The notes beneath the pieces were generated by a model that worked only from the letters and a program-made list of their open reading frames with translations, was not told where the DNA came from and searched no databases. Shown here piece after piece: positions 32,474 to 40,783 of a stretch of 64,000 nt of DNA; positions within the stretch are counted from its first letter, which is position 1; every line of letters starts with the position of its first letter. This stretch comes from Nocardia puris (GTDB lineage: Bacteria; Actinomycetota; Actinomycetes; Mycobacteriales; Mycobacteriaceae). The stretch lies in assembly GCF_003315035.1 (NCBI RefSeq), contig NZ_QNRE01000007.1, positions 248,001 to 312,000 of the forward strand, given 5' to 3'. Both the position numbers and the translations under genes were made by a program.

Positions 32474-33328
32474 GTGGTAACCAGTGCGGAGTTCGAAGCA
32501 GCCCGGCCGCAGCTGACGGCGCTGGCCTTTCGGTTTCTCGGCTCCCTGCACGACGCCGAGGACGTCGTGCAGAGCACGTGGATCAAGGCCTCGACCACCA
32601 CCGGTGATCTGCGCAATCCGGCGGCATGGCTCACCACCGTCCTCACCCGCCTGTGCCTCGACCAACTGCGGACGCGGCGACGGGGAGGCCGGGAGCCGCT
32701 GCTCGCCGACGACCTGCCGTCCGAGGAACTCACCGCAGACGAGCACTATCTGCGGCGCGAGAACATCTCCCGGGCGCTGATGGTGGTCCTCGACCGGCTG
32801 ACCCCCGCCCAGCGCGTTGCCTACGTTCTCCACGATCTCTTCGACATCCCGTTCCGGGACGTGGCCGACACGCTGGGCACCACCCCCGACAACGCGAAGA
32901 AGCACGCCAGCCGCGCCCGCCGGCGAATCGAACACGCCGAACCCGCCCCCGCCGCGCCCGACAGCGCGGTCGTGGACGCGTTTCTCGCCGCGGCGGCGGG
33001 AGGCGACATCGACCGGATGGTCGCTCTGATGACCAGCGATTGCGTGCGCACCGCCGACACCACCCTGGTCCCGCCGGGGATCCGGCCCGTGGTCACCGGC
33101 GCCCGCGCGGTCGCCGAGGAGACGACGTTGTTCGCCGCCCGGATCCGCGCCAGCACACCGATGATCGTCGATGGTCGTCGCGTGCACGTCATCGCTCCGG
33201 GCGGGCACCTGCTTGCCGTCATCGACATCGAGATCATCGGCGGTCTGGTCAGCCGGATCGACATCGCTCGAGCCTCCGCGCGCACTCCGATCGAACTGGC
33301 ACCGAAGACCGAGTCGGTCAGCTGGTGA
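32474..33328 (+). CDS. ECF41-group sigma factor with SnoaL-like C-terminal domain (SigJ-like)
   Basis: A 284-aa sigma factor starting at GTG 32474. Sigma-2: LTALAFRFLGSLHDAEDVVQ, STWIKAS, NPAAWLTTVLTRLCLDQLR; sigma-4: VLHDLFDIPFRDVADTLGTT, DNAKKHASRARRRI. Residues about 165-284 form a SnoaL/NTF2-like domain (VVDAFLAAAAGGDIDRMVAL...), typical of ECF41, where it acts as a built-in regulator in place of an anti-sigma factor. Known ECF41 loci carry a neighbouring oxidoreductase, decarboxylase or DoxX gene as target; here DoxX is divergent. The 294 nt after it show no gene. Confidence 0.92.
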   Translation: MVTSAEFEAARPQLTALAFRFLGSLHDAEDVVQSTWIKASTTTGDLRNPAAWLTTVLTRLCLDQLRTRRRGGREPLLADDLPSEELTADEHYLRRENISRALMVVLDRLTPAQRVAYVLHDLFDIPFRDVADTLGTTPDNAKKHASRARRRIEHAEPAPAAPDSAVVDAFLAAAAGGDIDRMVALMTSDCVRTADTTLVPPGIRPVVTGARAVAEETTLFAARIRASTPMIVDGRRVHVIAPGGHLLAVIDIEIIGGLVSRIDIARASARTPIELAPKTESVSW

Positions 33329-33622
33329 ACAGCTCTCCGGCGAACGGTCGCCCGCGAGATGTGCAGGGGGCCACACGGTTCGGTGGTGTCACTTGCTCGC
33401 GCCGAGCGACCACCGTCGTCAAGCCTGGGGCGGCTCAGGCGCGGGGCGGCCGACACGTCCGGCACATGAACGGTCCGGTAGTGCCCCGGAGTCACCGGCC
33501 TGCCACCCGACACGGCTGGCGTGCTCGCGCGCGATCGGTCCCGGTCCGGTTGTCACGGCATCGCACCGTCGTCGCCTCCGTTGCGCGCCGTATGGTGGAC
33601 GCGGCCGAGAGAAGGGGTTGCG

Positions 33623-34810
33623 ATGGAGTTGGTCAAGGGTGCGAACGCGCCGATCGCCGCGGGGGAGGTGCTGGTGGCAGTGGACGCCACCACACCGGTG
33701 GATATCGCCGCGCTGCTGCTGACCGGGGCCGGGAAGGTGCGCTCCGACAGCGACTTCGTGTTCTACAACCAGCCGGTGGCGCCCGGTGTGGAGGTGCGCC
33801 CGCCCGACGCGATCCGGGTGGTGCCGGGCGAGGTGCCCGCCGATATCGAGAAGATCGTGGTGACAGCGAGTCTCGACGGTTCCGGTCCCGCGAACTGGGG
33901 GCAGGCGGGGCCGCTGCGGATCGCGCTGACCGACGCCGCGAGCGGCGCGCTGCTGGCGAGTTTCGCGCCGTCCGGGTTGGGGGCGGAGACGGCGTTGATC
34001 GCCTGCGAGCTGTATCGGCGCAACGGCGCCTGGAAGGTGCGCGCCGTCGGGCAGGGGTACGCGCAGGGATTGGCCGGGATCGCCACGGATTTCGGCATCA
34101 CCGTGGACGACGAGCCGGAAACGCTGGACGCGCCGCAGCCGCCCGCTCCCGCGCAGGGCACGCCGCAACCCGTTGCACCGCAAGAACCTCCGACTCCCAC
34201 CGCACCCCCACGCTTCGGCGCACCGACCATCGACCTCACCAAAGGCCGTGTCACCCTGCGCAAGAACGAGACGGTTTCGCTCACCAAACAGGGCGAACCA
34301 CCGCTCACCCGCGTGCGGATGGGCCTGGGCTGGGACCCCGCCACACACGGGCGCAGCGTCGACCTCGACGCCTCCGTCATCGCCTACAACGCCCAGGGCA
34401 AGAAGCTGATAAACGTCTGGTTCCTGCGCCGCGAGGCCTTCGAGGGCGTGATCAAACACTCCGGCGACAACCTCACCGGTCGCGGCGACGGCGACGACGA
34501 GGTGATCACGGTCGACCTCCCGGCGCTGCCGCCCGAGGTCTACGCCCTGGTGTTCACCGTGAACTCGTTCGCGGGCCACAAGTTCGACCAGGTCGCCCGC
34601 GCCCACTGCCGCCTCGTGGACGACCACACCGGCGCCGAACTCGTGCGTTTCGAACTGTCCAAGGGCGAGCCGACCACGGGCGTGTTCATGTGCATGATCA
34701 CCCGCGGCCCGCACGGCTGGAACATGACGGCGCTCGGGGAGTACTCGAAGGGCGCGACCGTCCGGAAGATGGTCGACCCGGGCAAGCGGTTCGTGCTGTC
34801 GACTCGGTGA
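33623..34810 (+). CDS. TerD/TerA-type tellurium-resistance domain protein with two TerD domains
   Basis: A 395-aa protein: residues about 1-170 and about 205-395 are each TerD-like, separated by a Pro/Ala/Gln-rich linker (DAPQPPAPAQGTPQPVAP). The first has LVKGANAPIAAG, DFVFYNQPVAPG and ACELYRRNGAWKVRAVGQGY; the second TVSLTKQGEPPLTRVRMGLGW, DLDASVIAYNAQGK and DGDDEVITVDL. TerD domains bind calcium and occur in stress and phage-defence membrane complexes. ATG 33623 has GAGAAGGGG upstream. It stands without other ter genes. Confidence 0.88.
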   Translation: MELVKGANAPIAAGEVLVAVDATTPVDIAALLLTGAGKVRSDSDFVFYNQPVAPGVEVRPPDAIRVVPGEVPADIEKIVVTASLDGSGPANWGQAGPLRIALTDAASGALLASFAPSGLGAETALIACELYRRNGAWKVRAVGQGYAQGLAGIATDFGITVDDEPETLDAPQPPAPAQGTPQPVAPQEPPTPTAPPRFGAPTIDLTKGRVTLRKNETVSLTKQGEPPLTRVRMGLGWDPATHGRSVDLDASVIAYNAQGKKLINVWFLRREAFEGVIKHSGDNLTGRGDGDDEVITVDLPALPPEVYALVFTVNSFAGHKFDQVARAHCRLVDDHTGAELVRFELSKGEPTTGVFMCMITRGPHGWNMTALGEYSKGATVRKMVDPGKRFVLSTR

Positions 34811-34822
34811 GTCGCTCGGAGA

Positions 34823-34978
34823 TCAGGCGAACGGGTACTGCCCGCCGCCTCCGCCGCGCCCGCCCTGACCCGGGTCGGCGACGCGGAGGATATCGGCGAT
34901 CAGGTCGATGACGGCCTGTCCCACGGAGAGCACCCCGTGCCCGATGACGCTGAAGTCCTGTGCCAAGCCTTGCAGCAT
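34823..34978 (-). CDS. Small protein with one amphipathic/hydrophobic helix and Gly-rich tail
   Basis: A 51-aa ORF, ATG 34978 with AAGGGG 8 nt upstream. The sequence is one helix (FSVIGHGVLSVGQAVIDLIADILRV, partly) followed by a Gly-rich end QGGRGGGGGQYPFA. It converges on the TerD gene with 12 nt between stops. Short proteins of this kind include the alpha-helical channel peptides of corynebacteria (PorA/PorH), but I see no specific match. The good ribosome site and the helix pattern are the only support. Confidence 0.45.
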   Translation of the reverse strand: MLQGLAQDFSVIGHGVLSVGQAVIDLIADILRVADPGQGGRGGGGGQYPFA

Positions 34979-35057
34979 GTCGGCCACCCCTTCGTACGCT
35001 AGGTCGGTACATCTACCAGCGTGACACAAAGTCGGCGACGGCGTGCCGGGATCGGCG

Positions 35058-35360
35058 TCAGGTGAGCGCCACGGCGAGCCGGTCGGTGGCGTCGACGAGC
35101 CAGGCGGGGTCGCCGTGGCGGCGGCCCCAGAATGATTCGCGGACCAGGCCCGCCTGCATCCAGCGGCGGACGTGGTCGACGTCCAGCCCGGCGGCGTCGC
35201 TGTAGAGGGCGAGCAGGCGGCGGGCCCGCCGTTTCGGGTCGGGACCGAGCATGAGCTCGGTGGAGCGGGTGCTGCGCAGCGCGTTGAGTGCGGCGATCCA
35301 CGCCCGCCGGGACTCGTCCTCGATCCCCTTGCGCGCGAAGGGTTCCGAAATCTCGATCAC
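35058..35360 (-). CDS. Hypothetical small helical protein
   Basis: A 100-aa ORF, GTG 35360 with GAGGA 7 nt upstream. The visible sequence is helical and charged: DESRRAWIAALNALRSTRST, RRARRLLALYSDAAGLDVDHV, RRWMQAGLVRESFWGRRHG, ending DATDRLAVALT. I do not recognise a family. It follows the tagged 129-aa gene by 37 nt on the same strand, so it is probably the third gene of that operon. Other starts cannot be excluded. Confidence 0.5.
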   Translation of the reverse strand: MIEISEPFARKGIEDESRRAWIAALNALRSTRSTELMLGPDPKRRARRLLALYSDAAGLDVDHVRRWMQAGLVRESFWGRRHGDPAWLVDATDRLAVALT

Positions 35361-35397
35361 CGCGAAATCCTCGGACTGGTCTGCGCGGCAGGCATGC

Positions 35398-35787
35398 TCA
35401 CTGCGTGAACCCGCGCACCCTCTCGAACAGGTCCGCGATCTTGGTGAGCGTGTCGAGGTTCGGCAGCGCGGCCGGAATCCGCCTGCGCAGGCGGTCCCAG
35501 CGGCCGCGGGCGCGGTCCAGATCGGGTTCGGGATCCTCGAGCGCGTCCAGCACGTCGTCCACATCGGCGGGCTCGGCGTCGGCGCCCTCCGTCTCGGTGA
35601 GATGCCCACGCAGCGCGGCGAGTTCGGCGCGCAGCTCGGTGAGCGCGTCACGCAGGGCCGCTTGGTCGCCGCCGGTGGTCGTCACGCCGCCGTGGATGGT
35701 GCCGGTGTTGCCGGAGCCGCCGATGTTTCCCGCGACCACCTGCCCGCCGTCGATCCGGACGGTGTTGTCGGACGGTTCCTCTGGCAT
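35398..35787 (-). CDS. Small protein: Gly-rich tag + coiled coil + helical domain
   Basis: A 129-aa protein; ATG 35787 is chosen because GGAAAGGA lies 9 nt upstream (ATG 35814 has no ribosome site). Residues 8-33 are a Gly/Val-rich tag with VVAGNIGGSGNTG, residues 38-58 a coiled coil (AALRDALTELRAELAALRG), and the rest an acidic then helical region (DDVLDALEDPEPDLDRARGR, LDTLTKIADLFERVRG). The tag matches the one at the C-terminus of the membrane protein encoded just upstream (VIAGSVGGSGNQG). Paired tags of this type in adjacent genes recall bacterial amyloid signalling motifs. Function is otherwise unknown. Confidence 0.6.
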   Translation of the reverse strand: MPEEPSDNTVRIDGGQVVAGNIGGSGNTGTIHGGVTTTGGDQAALRDALTELRAELAALRGHLTETEGADAEPADVDDVLDALEDPEPDLDRARGRWDRLRRRIPAALPNLDTLTKIADLFERVRGFTQ

Positions 35788-35823
35788 CTGTCGAATCCTT
35801 TCCGGAGTACGCATGAACGAAAT

Positions 35824-37605
35824 TCACTGGCCTGGAGTGGAATTGGCGGAAAACCCGGAGGTGCCGGTGGTCGGCGCGGCGCCGGTGGTGACCGCTCCCT
35901 GATTCCCGCTACCGCCCACGCTGCCCGCGATGACCGTGCAACCGTTCATGACGGTCGCGTTATTGATCTGGGTGACCATGGAGCTGAACGCGTCGGTGGC
36001 AACGCCTTGCGCGGTGAGGAACCGCTGGATGGCGTCGAGCACCCGTTGTTCGAGGATCTTCAGGTACCGGTCGGCATCGGTCTCCTGGAAGAAGTTCGGG
36101 AACTCCATGCCCGTGCCGATCTCGCGCACCGTGGCGGCGACGCCGAGCGAATGCGCCACCCGCTCCGGGGTGTCCAACCGGCCGCGCCCGGCGCCCCGCA
36201 GATCGCGGCCCCACCGCCACAGATCGGCCACCCGCCGCCGGATCGAGGCCGGGGCGAGCGCCAGATCGCCGAGCGCCCGCCACAGCGCGTAGAGGGCGGG
36301 CAGGGTGGGCGGCGTGTCCACCGTGCGGTACCGCGACCAGATCGGCGGGAGCACGAAACCGTTCCACTCCAGGTAGAGCGTGCGGCGCTCGTATCCGACG
36401 TGCAGGTACCCCGAACACGCGACCTCACGCTCCCACGACTCCACGCGGAAGCACCGGTAGAACCGCAACCATTCCGGGGACCGGTCGTAGAGCCCGTGCC
36501 AATACCGTTCCGCCAGTGTGGGATCGCGGCGTGCCTCGAGTTCGCGGAAGAAGTAGCGCGCGTCGGGATAGTGCAGGATGTGCCCGGCCGAGAGCAGCGC
36601 TGTGTCCCGGATCTCGAGCCCGGCGAACCGGCCGCCGGGCGAGAGGTCGGGTGCCTTGCGCAGGGCGTCCACGTCGTCGGCGATCGCGCGGTGCAGATCG
36701 CCCGCCGTGAACTCCGGCATCGGCGCGCCCGGTGTCGCCGCGGCCGGGTGCAGTTCGATCGCCTGCGACCAAGTCCGGACCCGCGCGCCCGCACCGACGA
36801 ACGGGTCGTGCCCGCGATAGATGATCAGGTTGCGGGGCAGCGCTTCCCGATTCCGTTCGTCCTCGGCGTCGATGCGCCGCAGTCGCGCCTCGAACGGCCT
36901 GCAGGCCAGCGTGACGAATTCCCGTGGCGGGGCGTCCGGATCGAAACGCCCGAAACGGAAGCGCCGGTCGGCGAGCACCCACGGCAGATAGCGCAGGACG
37001 AACAGCACGCAGAGCATGGCGAGCGCGAGGGCGACCACGGGGAAGCCGAGCCGGCCGATGTAGACGTAGCCGATGGGGGTGTCGACCACCGGGGTTTCGA
37101 TCCCCAGATTGATCCGCACCGCCGCGCCCACGTACACGACGGGCATCACGATCAGGAACGAGTAGACGGTGAAGACCGGCAGCCACAGCGCGGCCGTCGG
37201 GCCCCACGTCGCGCCGCGGTCCGGTGGGGCCTGCGGCCGGTTCGCCTGACGGTTGCGGCGGATCCGCGCGACGAGCCAGCCGCCGGTGCGCCACGCCAGT
37301 CCCGAGGCCAGCCACAGCAGCACCAGCCCCGGGCTGAGCACGAAGGTGATCAGCAGCAGGACCAGCAGCGCGGCCGACCCGATCCGGCGCGCGGCCTGGG
37401 CGGCGACCGCCTCGCGCAGCACCACCGACGCGCGCACGCCGGGGGAGTGCAGCACCATCCGGCAGGGCTCGGCGAGACACTCCTCGACCAGTTCGTCGGC
37501 CAGTTCGGCGTCCAGGTGGGCCGCCGCCGCGAGGTAGCGGGTGGCCTCGTCTCCGGGGTCGATCAGCGCGGGTGCGACGTGGGCGTCGTCGGGGTTCGCG
37601 GTCAC
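35824..37605 (-). CDS. Membrane protein with C-terminal Gly-rich tag, function unknown
   Basis: 593 aa from GTG 37605 (AGGGGA 9 nt upstream). A helical N-terminus (VEECLAEPCRMVLHSPGV) precedes hydrophobic segments at about residues 74-100, 134-165 and 180-205, then a roughly 340-residue soluble domain with RNLIIYRGHDPFVGAGA, TALLSAGHILHYPDARYFF, CSGYLHVGYERRTLYLEWNG. The end (about 551-570) is TVMNGCTVIAGSVGGSGNQG followed by a Thr/Gly/Ser tail. I know no named domain that fits. The next gene begins with the same kind of tag, so the two proteins probably contact each other through it. It may be the effector or sensor of a small conflict-type system (inference). Confidence 0.6.
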   Translation of the reverse strand: MTANPDDAHVAPALIDPGDEATRYLAAAAHLDAELADELVEECLAEPCRMVLHSPGVRASVVLREAVAAQAARRIGSAALLVLLLITFVLSPGLVLLWLASGLAWRTGGWLVARIRRNRQANRPQAPPDRGATWGPTAALWLPVFTVYSFLIVMPVVYVGAAVRINLGIETPVVDTPIGYVYIGRLGFPVVALALAMLCVLFVLRYLPWVLADRRFRFGRFDPDAPPREFVTLACRPFEARLRRIDAEDERNREALPRNLIIYRGHDPFVGAGARVRTWSQAIELHPAAATPGAPMPEFTAGDLHRAIADDVDALRKAPDLSPGGRFAGLEIRDTALLSAGHILHYPDARYFFRELEARRDPTLAERYWHGLYDRSPEWLRFYRCFRVESWEREVACSGYLHVGYERRTLYLEWNGFVLPPIWSRYRTVDTPPTLPALYALWRALGDLALAPASIRRRVADLWRWGRDLRGAGRGRLDTPERVAHSLGVAATVREIGTGMEFPNFFQETDADRYLKILEQRVLDAIQRFLTAQGVATDAFSSMVTQINNATVMNGCTVIAGSVGGSGNQGAVTTGAAPTTGTSGFSANSTPGQ

Positions 37606-37723
37606 TTCGATCCATCCCCTGCGAAGCGAATTCCGTTGTAGCCCAGAGATTACCAGCCGGAGTGGGCGTGTCGTGCGGGTTTGCGCGGCCCGGCCGGGAC
37701 CCGCCGGACCACCCCCCGTTGTG

Positions 37724-37754
37724 AATGGGATTGCATCGTCGTGCATAATCATTT
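37724..37754 (+). promoter_or_regulatory. argG promoter/ARG-box block
   Basis: This 31-nt block differs from the argC block (23552-23582) at only three positions. It contains ATTGCA, GTGCATAATCATTT and the same CATAAT -10. It lies about 110 nt upstream of the argG ATG, so unlike argC, argG has a leader. The block gives argG its own ArgR-controlled promoter after the 8-kb interruption. Confidence 0.75.
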
Positions 37755-37862
37755 GCAGCATTGGTTGTGGGTTCGGCCGGCGGATGCCGACCGGCCCGTG
37801 CCGCCCCGGCGCGCAGACCGGGCACCCTTCACACACGCACGAAACCGAGGAGCATCGCAGAT

Positions 37863-39065
37863 ATGTCCGAGCGCGTCGTACTCGCCTACTCCGGTGGGCT
37901 GGACACCTCCGTCGCCATCAGCTGGATCGGCAAGGAGACCGGCGCCGAGGTGGTGGCGGTCGCCATCGACCTGGGCCAGGGCGGCGAGGACATGAACGTG
38001 GTGCGCCAGCGCGCCCTGGACTGCGGCGCCGTCGAGGCCGTGGTGGTCGACGCCCGCGACGAGTTCGCCGACGAGTACTGCCTGCCCACCATCCAGGCCA
38101 ACGCCCTCTACATGGGCGAATACCCGCTGGTCTCCGCGATCAGCCGCCCGCTCATCGTCAAGCACCTGGTGGAGGCCGCCAAGTTCCACGGCGCCACCAC
38201 CGTCGCGCACGGCTGCACCGGCAAGGGCAACGACCAGGTGCGTTTCGAGGTCGGCATCGGCGCGCTGGCGCCCGACCTGAACGTCATCGCGCCGGTCCGC
38301 GACTACGCCTGGACCCGCGAGAAGGCCATCGCCTTCGCAGAGGAGAACAGCCTCCCCATCAACGTCACCAAGAAGTCGCCGTTCTCCATCGACCAGAACG
38401 TGTGGGGCCGCGCCGTCGAGACCGGGTTCCTCGAGGACCTGTGGAACGCGCCGACCAAGGACGTCTACGACTACACCGCCGACCCGACGGTGAACTTCGA
38501 GGCCCCCGACGAGCTCATCATCACCTTCGACAAGGGCGTGCCGGTCGCCATCGACGGCCGCCAGGTGAGCGTGCTCGAGGCCATCGTGGAACTCAATCAC
38601 CGCGCGGGCCGTCAGGGCGTCGGCCGCCTCGACATGGTCGAGGACCGGCTGGTCGGCATCAAGAGCCGCGAGATCTACGAGGCGCCGGGCGCGATCACCC
38701 TGATCGCCGCGCACCAGGCGCTCGAGCACGTCACCATCGAGCGCGAGCTGGGCCGCTACAAGCGGCAGGTCGAGCAGCGCTGGGGCGAGCTGGCCTACGA
38801 CGGCCTGTGGTTCTCCCCGCTCAAGCGCGCGCTGGACGCCTTCGTGCAGGACACCCAGCAGCACGTCTCGGGCGACATCCGGATGGTGCTGCACGGCGGC
38901 AGCGCCGTCGTCAACGGCCGCCGCTCCGAGCAGTCGCTCTACGACTTCAACCTCGCCACCTACGACGAGGGCGACACCTTCGACCAGTCGCTGGCCAAGG
39001 GCTTCGTGCAGATCCACGGCCTGTCGTCGAAGGTCGCGGCCAAGCGGGACCTGAACCAGAAGTAG
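37863..39065 (+). CDS. argG: Argininosuccinate synthase
   Basis: A 400-aa enzyme joining citrulline and aspartate with ATP. It starts with the PP-loop MSERVVLAYSGGLDTSVAI, then VAHGCTGKGNDQVRFEVG, NVTKKSPFSIDQNVWGRAVE and EAPGAITLIAAHQALEHVT. ATG 37863 has GAGGAG upstream. The argR gene is 8.3 kb away; in related genomes the two are usually adjacent. Confidence 0.97.
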   Translation: MSERVVLAYSGGLDTSVAISWIGKETGAEVVAVAIDLGQGGEDMNVVRQRALDCGAVEAVVVDARDEFADEYCLPTIQANALYMGEYPLVSAISRPLIVKHLVEAAKFHGATTVAHGCTGKGNDQVRFEVGIGALAPDLNVIAPVRDYAWTREKAIAFAEENSLPINVTKKSPFSIDQNVWGRAVETGFLEDLWNAPTKDVYDYTADPTVNFEAPDELIITFDKGVPVAIDGRQVSVLEAIVELNHRAGRQGVGRLDMVEDRLVGIKSREIYEAPGAITLIAAHQALEHVTIERELGRYKRQVEQRWGELAYDGLWFSPLKRALDAFVQDTQQHVSGDIRMVLHGGSAVVNGRRSEQSLYDFNLATYDEGDTFDQSLAKGFVQIHGLSSKVAAKRDLNQK

Positions 39066-39088
39066 GCCCGAGGGTTCACTCGCTTCCT

Positions 39089-39120
39089 GGAGGGCCGGTG
39101 CGCGAGCGCATCGGCCCTCC
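39089..39120 (+). terminator. 14-bp hairpin between argG and argH
   Basis: GGAGGGCCGGTGCG-CGAG-CGCATCGGCCCTCC: a 14-bp stem with one wobble pair and a 4-nt loop, 23 nt after the argG stop and 97 nt before argH. There is no T-tract. It could terminate part of the argG transcripts or protect the mRNA end, separating argH expression from argG. Confidence 0.6.
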
Positions 39121-39216
39121 GTTCGGCGCGTGTCCAGGCTGCGGTGCGCGCTCGGACCCCGGCTACGGTAGGTGCGACGCGAGCCCGACACCACACATCC
39201 GAGGAGACAGCACACG

Positions 39217-40638
39217 ATGACGCAGAGCGGCAGCACGAACACCGGCGCCCTCTGGGGCGGGCGGTTCGCGTCCGGCCCGGCCGAGGCGATGGCCGCGCTG
39301 AGCAAGTCGACCCACTTCGACTGGGCGCTCGCGCCCTACGACATCCGCGCGTCGAAGGCGCACGCGCGCGTGCTGCACAAGGCCGGTCTGCTGTCGGAGA
39401 GCGACCTGGCCGGGATGCTCGCGGGACTGGACCGGCTCGCCGAGGACGTGGCCTCGGGCGCGTTCGGGCCCGCCGACTCCGACGAGGACGTGCACGGCGC
39501 GCTCGAGCGCGGGCTCATCGAGCGGGTCGGCGCCGAGCTGGGCGGCAGGCTGCGCGCCGGACGGTCCCGCAACGACCAGGTGGCGACGCTGTTCCGGATG
39601 TGGTTGCGCGACGGCGTGCGCCGCGTCGCGGCCGGTGTGCTGGACGTGGTGGACGCGCTCGTCGCCCAGGCCGCCGCGCACCCCGACGCGGTGATGCCCG
39701 GCAAAACCCACCTGCAGGCGGCCCAGCCCGTGCTGCTCGCCCACCACCTGCTCGCGCACGCCCACCCCCTGCTGCGCGATATCGACCGGCTGCGCGATTT
39801 CGACCGCCGCGCGGCGGTCTCGCCGTACGGGTCGGGCGCGCTGGCCGGGTCCTCGCTCGGGCTCGACCCCGAGGTGATCGCGGCGGACCTGGATTTCGAT
39901 GCGGCGGCGGGCAATTCGATCGACGCGACCTCGTCGCGGGATTTCGCGGCGGAGGCCGCGTTCGTGCTCGCCATGATCGGCGTGGACCTGAGCCGGATGG
40001 CCGAAGAGGTGATCATCTGGAGCACACCGGAATTCGGGTACGTGACGCTGGCCGACGCCTGGTCGACCGGGTCGTCGATCATGCCGCAGAAGAAGAACCC
40101 CGACGTGTCGGAGCTGACGCGCGGCAAGGCGGGCCGGCTCATCGGCAACCTCACCGGACTGCTGGCGACGCTGAAGGCGCAGCCGCTCGCCTACAACCGT
40201 GACCTGCAAGAGGACAAGGAACCCCTCTTCGATTCCGTCGCGCAGCTCGAACTCCTGCTGCCCGCCATCGCCGGTCTGGTCGCCACCCTGACCTTCCACA
40301 CCGATCGCATGGCCGAACTCGCGCCCGCCGGTTTCACCCTCGCCACCGACATCGCCGAATGGCTTGTGCGCCAAGGTGTCCCGTTCCGCGTCGCGCACGA
40401 GGCGGCGGGCGCGTGCGTGCGGGCGGCCGAAGCGCGCGGCGTGGGCCTCGACGAACTCACCGACGAGGAGTTCGCCGCACTCGATCCGGCCCTCACCCCC
40501 CAGGTCCGCGACGTGCTCACCGTCCAGGGCTCCATCGCCTCCCGCAACGCCCGCGGCGGCACCGCAGGCGCCCAGGTCGCGATCCAGCTGGCCGAGGTCC
40601 GCGACGCCGCCACCGCGGCCCGCACCTGGCTCTCCTGA
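39217..40638 (+). CDS. argH: Argininosuccinate lyase
   Basis: A 473-aa member of the fumarase/ASL superfamily that releases arginine and fumarate. Conserved blocks are LWGGRFASGPAEAM, AGRSRNDQVATLFRMWLRD, GKTHLQAAQPVLLAHHLLAH and the signature GSSIMPQKKNPDVSELTRGK. ATG 39217 has GAGGAGA upstream. It ends the arginine set. Confidence 0.97.
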   Translation: MTQSGSTNTGALWGGRFASGPAEAMAALSKSTHFDWALAPYDIRASKAHARVLHKAGLLSESDLAGMLAGLDRLAEDVASGAFGPADSDEDVHGALERGLIERVGAELGGRLRAGRSRNDQVATLFRMWLRDGVRRVAAGVLDVVDALVAQAAAHPDAVMPGKTHLQAAQPVLLAHHLLAHAHPLLRDIDRLRDFDRRAAVSPYGSGALAGSSLGLDPEVIAADLDFDAAAGNSIDATSSRDFAAEAAFVLAMIGVDLSRMAEEVIIWSTPEFGYVTLADAWSTGSSIMPQKKNPDVSELTRGKAGRLIGNLTGLLATLKAQPLAYNRDLQEDKEPLFDSVAQLELLLPAIAGLVATLTFHTDRMAELAPAGFTLATDIAEWLVRQGVPFRVAHEAAGACVRAAEARGVGLDELTDEEFAALDPALTPQVRDVLTVQGSIASRNARGGTAGAQVAIQLAEVRDAATAARTWLS

Positions 40639-40783
40639 CAGATCGGCCCGGAGCACGGACGGGAGCATGCGGACCGTTACTGCGGACCGCTTACCGTGTG
40701 GGTGTTGGTGCGTTTCCGCTAGTTCGAACCGTGTGGGACACGGGTCGGCGTGGTGCCGATTCGGTAGGTCGGGTCGCCAGAGC

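Noticed and set aside
37761..37862. N-terminal extension of ArgG from a TTG
   Set aside because: MSERVVLAYSGGLDTS is the normal ArgG N-terminus and GAGGAG precedes ATG 37863.
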